Part shown: positions 56,911 through 64,000 of the stretch, in pieces | Position numbering within the stretch: the first letter of the stretch is position 1 | Layout: every line of letters begins with the position of its first letter | NCBI GenBank assembly: GCA_905250125.1 | Contig: CAJNOL010001454.1 | Span: 1-64,000, forward strand | Direction of reading: 5' to 3' | DNA: 64,000 nucleotides | Source: Rotaria sordida | Lineage: Eukaryota > Rotifera > Eurotatoria > Philodinida > Philodinidae | Notes under the pieces: generated by a model | Told to the model about the DNA's origin: nothing | The model's input: only the letters and a program-made list of their open reading frames with translations | Database searches by the model: none | Translations under genes and position numbers: made by a program

Positions 56911-59900
56911 ATAGTAGTATTTATGAACATTTTTCTTATGAACATGAGCTATAAATCATGCTTTTATCATTACTAACAAAATCATTGCGTTTAACCAAAA
57001 TATGAAGGAGATATTCGTACTTTCTTAGGTAAGGTTGTGATGGTATCATCAGGATTTTATACATGCTGTGACTGAACCTTTTTTCGGTAGCCTATTGGGG
57101 TGTGGGTCAGTCTTGTTTTTGTAGTTCATGTTGTGGCCCAGCTAGTGTTTCCTCCTCCATCTGACAACATCAGTATGAGATTGAAGCTGTGGGCAATGGC
57201 GAGAGCGAGTGGGCCATAGTATGAAAGACGAAGCTGAGAATGATACTTCAGATAAGACACTTACCAATTCACATCTTCATCGTACAGCATCAGTCAAGTT
57301 TCTAAGTCAGAAAATGCACAAACTATGATAGTAATACAATGGAACTATTGAAGGCACTCTTTACAATGCGCATTAGTGCAAAATATCGATGATTTTAACT
57401 TCATCAGAGTGTGGAATGTATCTGACGAGAATACTGACGCTAACATATACATTCTCATTCTCATACTTATCCTCACTCTCTATTGCTTGCCATTGTTATA
57501 TGAACTATAAAAGATCCGTTTAGACTTAGTATTGCAACAAGTAGAAAAAGGGCAACTAATCTCTTTTAGATTATATTATTCTAATATTTTTCTACGTATC
57601 TAGAAAAGCTCAAAGTCAAGCCGCCTGATAACTCCTTTTGAACATAGGCAAAAATCGAATAATGAATGCTAATGCTAACACCCTCACTTATTCGTTCTGA
57701 TTTTTTCTTGACATCAAACGAATATTATCTGATGATCCACGTCGTCCAGGCCGAAATGTTAAGATCATGATAACTCCATACACTCATACCCACAAAAAGT
57801 CCTGCCAACGATCAGAAAGTTCCTTTATATTCTCATCCAGTGTGAACTAAACGAACATGGAAACAATTGTATTATTGAACAAAATAGCAAGCAGCCCATG
57901 ATCAATAAATCGCTTGTTTATGGGTACATTGATCTTGTAAGTTCTCTGTCTGTATGAAGTGTTGAGCTGGAAAGCTGACACTTATAAAAAATTTTACAAA
58001 CAATGAGAAGTAATTGGAAAAAATGAAATCATTAAAATCAATTGTTAGCATTTAGTTTCATAATAATTTTAAGCTTGGATGTATAACGATAAATAGACAG
58101 ATGACTGACTCGTATAGTCATTTAAAAGCTCAGAAAATTTTATCAATTTATATTGTTTTTCAAAAAAATTTTCATAATAAAGACATCTGTAATGGGAGTA
58201 TTTATATTAATAATCAGTTCTATGATGATTGTGTTGACTGTAAAGCGATGGAAATAGTAGCAAAAAAGTTCAACATTCGAGTGAAGCGGATGATTTGAAA
58301 ATTTATTTAGATCATTCATTCAAACGACTGTCATAATTTAGAATCATTTCTTAAGGTAAATGATTGTATAAAGTGTAGTAACTGACCTATTGCTTTTCAG
58401 ACGCTTATTTGTCATAACGAATTCGTCTTCTTCTTTTTCTTTCACTCGATACATTAGTCACGATTCAAGTCAGTTGCTCATTCCCAGCGCCTGAGCATAA
58501 GTCGAATTGAAATAAAATTTACTGGGATCATAAGAATATGACGAGTGTATACCTGAAATCTGTTTTTTCAAAATTCGACGGCATTCAGAAGATATGAATA
58601 TGTAGAAAAACATAATTAACATCTTCTAGTTTCCTTATATGATGATGCATGGTTTTATCTTAAAGCGACCATTGATAAATGTGACAATTTTTGGATAGAA
58701 GAAGAGTTAGCGCTGATGGAACTACGCTTTATTATATTTCTTCTTATCCAGAATCGTATCGTTTTCATACAAAGCATACACTTATATACTCGCCCATCAG
58801 ATAGAAGAAAGGAGGAGAAAGACAAAGTATAATATGATGTACAAAGTGATGACAGAAAGATAAGGACAATACATAAGGTGAGAAGGAATAATTAGTAAGA
58901 ACAAGTCAAACATCATGCATAGAATGTACTCAATCGGGAGCATTACAATAAATTAGATGTTATATGCACACATATGTACTTTAATTATCTTCTTTTGTGA
59001 CTTCAATTTATACATGAAGTCTCAAACGCCTAGAAAAACGACTGTTGTAGGATTCATATGGATCAAATAAGAGAGACGATAAGAATCAATACATAGACAA
59101 AAACTAAAATATGAGAAATAAATTTTCATTTATATTTAACTTTAGTATCATGCCAAGGATATACTAAAACTCAATTAATATTAGGATCTATTTCAACAAG
59201 AAAAATACTGATATATTCGAAGGTCGTCCAGTCAGCAGCCTTCTTCTGCTCAAGCGAAGTTCGAGTGACACTCTAGTTCCTATTTTAAGTTCAACGGTGT
59301 TGTTGTGTCTCGTCAACAAAGTGATCCATATTATTAATCGTAAGAAGATTAAGCGATAATCTTTGTCATCGATCTCAAATCGGCCTGAATCTGATCTAGA
59401 AAAGTAAATGAAATCAATCGATTGTTCTAAAAAAAAATTCATCGAGAAAATGGAGTAAAACGACAACAGTTGATGAAAAAATAACACTTAATGCTTTTGT
59501 AATTAAGTCACTGTTGGAATATTGTGAGAACGAGTGCTCTTATCATCCTCGGACAATTGAAATATTATCCATTGTAAAGAATGATATAGTAGTCTACGAA
59601 AGTTTTCGATTCCTCACTCTTTTGTGAAGCACGACCTGAAAGGAGTGTTGAAGTGTTTAGTGATAGGAATTTGGACTCACTCTTCCCCCCCCCCCCCCCC
59701 ACAGACCGTGACAGACATGCTTTTCTAAGAAAATTTTACATAAACTGTTCGCAAAATTAAAAACACATTAAAATCTTTATATTAATTTTGTACACTGACT
59801 GTAGACTAATTCCGTACAATATTTTCATTTTATTTTGCAGAATTTGATAAAAAATATCGAAAATCCTAAAATCCTTGAATATCATATCAATTACTTGTAT

Positions 59901-60148
59901 AAAAGAAAATTTTGTTTTCATCATTTGTATTGGGTATATCGTGTTTCACATTTTTAATCCCGCAAGGGATTGCGCTAACAGCTTTTTTAATGATCATACC
60001 ATCTTGGAATCGGGAGGCAAGTACAAAAATGGTGTAATCATTAAAGAGAATAATTAAGAGCCAGATGCTTTTGCAAAGTACTGTATACACGGAGTGGATC
60101 GAAAACAATATTTTATTTTATTTTTACTTCAGTATCGGTGAGAATACT
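56911..60148. other. Long intergenic stretch, no gene recognised
   Basis: About 3.2 kb. A lone GGGGTGTGGGTCAG lies at 57098, and a run of 16 C at 59685-59700. The frames 58101-58298, 59188-59487 and 59875-60108 are short, unrelated to known motifs and not supported. Confidence 0.5.
59685..59700. repeat. Homopolymer of 16 C
   Basis: Uninterrupted cytosine run in AT-rich DNA. Length is likely variable and prone to sequencing error. Confidence 0.9.
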
Positions 60149-60156
60149 TATATATA
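60149..60156 (+). promoter_or_regulatory. TATA box of the serine protease gene
   Basis: TATATATA about 60 bases upstream of the ATG at 60217, a spacing that suits a short 5' leader. Confidence 0.5.
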
Positions 60157-60216
60157 CCTACTTATAGCTCTTTGAATAAAACCTTTGTACCACATATGTG
60201 AAAAACAATATTTAGA

Positions 60217-61083
60217 ATGATTACATTTCTAATATATCTTGCTGCTTTATTCTCTCTGAGATTCACAATCGCTGAACACGGATGTATAATTGGATATCGC
60301 TGCAATCATAATTCCACGATCGATATTGAGTGTAATCCAGTAAAAGGTCATTCAGCTGTGACTCAAGACGGATATTCAACGTGTATTCCGAATCGAAGAA
60401 CCAAAAACGTGTTTGGTAATGATGATCGCGTTCAAGTCACTTCGACAGATTATCCATGGCGTGCAATTGGATACTTAAATACTGGATGTACTGGAGCATT
60501 GGTCGGACGGGATCTAGTATTAACTGCCGCACACTGTGTGATCGATCCAAACACCCAGCATCTCAACAACATAAATACTTTCTACCCAAATAGAATCAAT
60601 GGGAATGCAGCTAGCTCCTCTTCAATTACCTATATATGGTGGGGTACAACGGATCCAGATACCTATCGTGAACGTGATTGGGCCTTGTTACGTTTGTCCC
60701 AACCACTTGGTGATCAAAACGGCTACTTTGGGTTCAAGTCATTGGACGACAGTTCGATGCTAGCTTCAGACGGTACATTAGTTGGTTATTCGACGAATTT
60801 TCAAAATGGACACACGGCAGGAGCACATATTGGATGTCGTATAACGAAAAAAATGCGTGATAATTTCTATTTACACAATTGTGATATGGGTCGTGGAGCT
60901 AGTGGCGGTCCGATTTTTGCCTGGTGGGATAACACACCATATATTTATGCATTGAATGTGGCCGAATATAGAAACGATGGTTCCGTGAGTTTGTGGCTGA
61001 ACGATTATACAGAGCAGAATGCTAATATTGCCCTATGGTCATCAGAACTGCACAACAAAATTAATGAACTCAGAAATTCATAG
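60217..61083 (+). CDS. Secreted trypsin/V8-like serine endopeptidase, intronless
   Basis: A 288-codon frame from ATG 60217 to TAG. A hydrophobic signal peptide (about residues 1-19) is followed by a Cys-containing propeptide-like region (EHGCIIGYRCNHN to STCIPNRR) and the protease domain. The catalytic triad is His106 (VLTAAHC), Asp154 (RERDWALLRL) and Ser229 (GRGASGGP). The Cys91-Cys107 spacing fits the disulfide around the histidine. Layout and the GALVGRDLVLTAAHC block match the bacterial/fungal glutamyl-endopeptidase-like S1 family more than animal trypsins, and the gene has no intron, in contrast to its spliced neighbours; horizontal origin is therefore plausible but only inferred. It would hydrolyse proteins outside the cell, in digestion or defence. 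Frame and catalytic residues are intact. A TATA box lies 60 bases upstream. Confidence 0.85.
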   Translation: MITFLIYLAALFSLRFTIAEHGCIIGYRCNHNSTIDIECNPVKGHSAVTQDGYSTCIPNRRTKNVFGNDDRVQVTSTDYPWRAIGYLNTGCTGALVGRDLVLTAAHCVIDPNTQHLNNINTFYPNRINGNAASSSSITYIWWGTTDPDTYRERDWALLRLSQPLGDQNGYFGFKSLDDSSMLASDGTLVGYSTNFQNGHTAGAHIGCRITKKMRDNFYLHNCDMGRGASGGPIFAWWDNTPYIYALNVAEYRNDGSVSLWLNDYTEQNANIALWSSELHNKINELRNS

Positions 61084-61325
61084 AAGTTTTCTGTAATAGG
61101 GGTGACCCTTTATCTTTACTTTCCTTTATAATAAAGGATAAAGATAAATGAATCCTTTACTCTTAAAAAATAAATGGAAAATAAAGGAATAAATGATACT
61201 ATTTACGATGACAGATAATGTAATTGAAAGAGCACTTGAATCATGAAATAAAACACATAAGCTGTAATGAACATAATTTTTTGTATGATTTAATTCCAAG
61301 TGTATCGACATATAAAAAAGCTTCT

Positions 61326-61395
61326 TTTGGCAGACACTATTTGCCATTGATATATTTATTTTGGCAGGCACTATTTGCCATTGATATATTTATTC
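61326..61395 (+). repeat. 35-bp direct repeat, two copies
   Basis: TTTGGCAGACACTATTTGCC followed by ATTGATATATTTATT is repeated immediately with one or two changes. Confidence 0.8.
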
Positions 61396-64000
61396 TCTAT
61401 AGTATATCGCAATGCAAATTTAACATGATAATTGGAATAGAAGGTAGACTGGTTTAATAATAGTAAAAAGTCACTTTTTACTTCCAAAAATTTTCATACA
61501 AACTTCAAATTCAAATACAGTTCTCTAAAACTATTTAGGAAAAAGCTGAATCTATATTCACGAATCAAAGAAAAGCCAAAGTACATTGTGGAAATCGAAT
61601 CGTTTCCAAAGAGTACTATCTGCAGAGCAACTTGTTTACTTTACAGTAGGTAGGGCACGATGCATATGTTAATTCTCTATATCCGTATTTAGTTGAAGAC
61701 TTTTTTATGAAAGAAAGTATTAGATCATTGGGAGAAGCTCACGAAAGATAATTTTTAAAGAATTTCAATTCTATCAGTATGGTCTGAATGATTGAAGACT
61801 TTATTTAAGAAATGAAACTCTTCAACCAAATACAGATAAAAGGAGTTGACCTGTGCATCCTTTCCTACCTACTGAAAAACAGACAAGTTGGTCAATATAA
61901 AACTGATCTATGAAAACGATTCGATTGTCGAATCTTAGTTTGTGTTGTCTTGTATTCGTATATATGGACTCCAGTTTTCTTAAAGTATTTTCGAAAAGAA
62001 AACGTAACTATAGTGGACTATTGTAAGACTAGCTCATGTTGTGTTAAACTCTGTATGGTAAATTTTCATTTACATGCTCTATGAACAATGTATGTACTAT
62101 CAATAAAAATTTCACTCATTCTATTGTTTTTTCTTTTCTTACGAAAGATAATTTTCATTTTTTTAAACAACATAAGATATTTGAGTGTAGTTGGTGACAG
62201 AAACGACCTCTGTTTGTGGTGCACATAGCCAGCAGCAGAGAAAGCTGATTCCGAGACGACTGACGTCGCTGGAATAAGACTATAATGCTTTATAAAAAGG
62301 AAAAAATTCCTACCAGCGTTCTATCAACACTATTCTCGTCAAAAATATATTTGAATATAAATATCAATCTTCCTGAACATACGTAAGCTATTCAAAAAAA
62401 CTGATTATTTTAATTTTTTATGACGGTCACAACAAGAAACAAAGTAAGCAAACTATCTGCAATACGATTCCTATAATAAATATGAATAAGACGTTCTCTA
62501 TTGAGCAAATTGCAGAAGCAGTTTTAATGCGTTATAAAATCCATATTAAAAAAAGCTGTCCATTACTTGAGAGAAAACGAATTCCTATTTTTTTTATTAT
62601 AGCGCGCATGTTGAAAAGATTAGTGAACAAATGCGTTTAAAGAATTAACTATTGTTCATTCTCTTTTCAAGGACCTTTAATGAGAACTAAACAAAGTACC
62701 TGAAGTGAGACTGTCTCGATATATGCGTGAGAGAGAGACGAAGAGAGAAAGAAAAAGAATAGTAAACAACTATCATGAATCTTATGAATATTTGCATGGT
62801 AGAATTTCTCATAGAAAGAGCAGTAATATTAGTTTAAATGCGATCCATTGCAATCCTGAAAGTAAATAGCGATAAAATAAAAAACAATATGCCATAATTC
62901 CAAAAAATTTTTCTTTCCCTTTCACAAAAAGCCACATAATAAATACTATGATAACCGTTTCAACTTGTTTATTTCAGTTTCATTGTGCATTATTCTCATC
63001 AAATTATATAGAGAAATGTTTAACCAGATACCCTAATTTTTTAGCTAGTGCATGAGTTAGTTTCCCTTGATTACCTTTAGTTTGAATTGGATATTTTTTC
63101 ACAGTTTAAGAACAAAATTTCAGTAAATTATATGACGAAACAACGAAATAGAAACCCGACGGATATATAATAAGTATGTGGATGGGTTAGAGTGTGTAAG
63201 TGTGCATTTGAACCCGATAGTAGGAAACCATCGCACTTGTATTCCACACTCTATCCACATCCTTACTTTTTCGTATGTTCTACAAAACATTTCTTATTTC
63301 TTCGTATATTTATTCAAGGTCTTTGCTTTTAATATGTAGACTATCATAATCACTAGTAAGTTACTGATATTTTTAGTTCAACTAACCAACAGGAATTTCT
63401 CATACAACAGTCAATAATTGGAATTTTTGTAATGCAATCAACGGAAAGTATATCCTCAAAAATTAAGCTGTGAAAAGCATTTATTAGCTTGCTGTTAAAA
63501 TAAGAAATCATATACTTTTTTTGCAACATTGATTAATGATTATGAGTGAGTCTCGATTTTATTCTTGCTACGCTGACACTTAATTTTACATTTAAAATGA
63601 AAAAAAAATACAGATAAAATTTGGATTTTCACACAGATTTCAAGACAGTCACGTATAGTTGTTTTTAGCAAATACTGCATCAAGCAGTTCAAATTTATTC
63701 TAATGAAGTTATCGAGTAGATGATTCTGAAAAAATAACAGATGATCACACTTTGTACGAGAGACCAGACGGCAAAAGTCAAGAAAAAAGACATTAATAAT
63801 ACATTTGAATAATTTCTTGCTCATATTGAAGTTGCCATTTGTGAAGATCTGTTGATATGGTTAATAGATCGTTTTCTACTAGTGTGACAACAATCGTGAG
63901 TATAGACCATTTTCCTCTTATAAAAGATCTCTAAAGTTTACATATCCTGAACAAAATTAGTGAACATTACTGATTTGCAAAGCATTAGTTTTATTTTCTC
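61396..64000. other. Intergenic to window end, no gene recognised
   Basis: AT-rich. The only notable structure is the hairpin at 63177-63259. The minus frame 63540-63824 (94 codons) is Lys/Phe/Leu-rich, with no domain, and is not supported. Confidence 0.45.
63177..63259. repeat. G-rich/C-rich imperfect hairpin
   Basis: TGTGGATGGGTTAGAGTGTG at 63177 is mirrored by CCACACTCTATCCACA at 63244-63259, with GTGTGC and GCAC completing the inner stem. It is a degenerate relative, in form, of the TGTGGG/CCCACA fold-back runs. Confidence 0.6.

Noticed and set aside
56708-56976. Pro/His/Thr-rich plus-strand frames
   Set aside because: Translation of the CCCACA telomere-like run.
63540-63824. 94-codon minus-strand frame near the window end
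   Set aside because: Lys/Phe/Leu-rich AT-biased frame with no motif; likely chance.
1-64000. CRISPR array
   Set aside because: No set of identical short repeats with unique spacers of constant length. The short-period arrays lack spacers, and the sequence is eukaryotic.
1-64000. tRNA or rRNA genes
   Set aside because: No cloverleaf with conserved T-loop and box motifs, and no rRNA-like conserved GC-rich blocks, were recognised by eye; a tRNAscan/Infernal run would settle it.

Overview
The window looks like nuclear DNA of a bdelloid rotifer (Adineta/Rotaria type). Four things point there: AT-rich sequence with compact GT-AG introns; gene families expanded in bdelloids (NHL-repeat proteins, one-repeat-per-exon LRR genes, F-box-like receptors); a secreted bacterial-type serine protease; and many interstitial runs of TGTGGG/CCCACA, the telomeric repeat known from Adineta. 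The species cannot be fixed from sequence alone. A 100-base N gap lies at 15687-15786.

Layout. 1-1800 is a degenerate 173-bp tandem repeat. 4834-9034 (minus) is a Mutator-like DDE transposase with spliced C-terminal exons. 9360-11100 is a degenerate low-complexity satellite. 11635-13656 (plus) is a stand-alone class I viral envelope/fusion-type glycoprotein gene with no gag or pol beside it. 13.7-21.3 kb is gene-poor and full of minisatellites, inverted repeats and a telomere-like run. 22295-23416 is a polytopic membrane protein. 23788-24510 is a decayed aminotransferase (ethanolamine-phosphate lyase-like). 24826-26845 (minus) is a kyphoscoliosis-peptidase-like transglutaminase-fold gene with an in-frame TGA. 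28264-35880 (minus) is a long LRR exon array with an internal duplication, interrupted by a 1.4-kb foldback element. 36202-36816 is a truncated F-box-type gene cut by a 3.4-kb element whose ends carry GGATCC arrays. 41345-46087 (plus) is a six-exon, apparently intact P-element-like transposase. 46187-47184 is a large inverted repeat.

49.5-51.8 kb is a 132-bp tandem array that, read on the minus strand, alternates about 25-28-nt exon-like blocks with about 38-44-nt intron-like blocks; a GC-richer possible terminal exon follows it. 52562-56202 (minus) is a nine-exon membrane-anchored NHL-repeat protein whose splice phases all agree. 60217-61083 (plus) is a secreted trypsin/V8-type protease. The rest is AT-rich intergenic sequence.

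The genes do not form one pathway. The window is a repeat- and transposon-rich, subtelomere-like accessory region with scattered host genes (NHL, LRR, KY-like, protease, membrane protein). Its most distinctive architecture is the density of long inverted repeats, including fold-back runs of telomere-like repeat, and the micro-exon-like tandem array next to the NHL gene.
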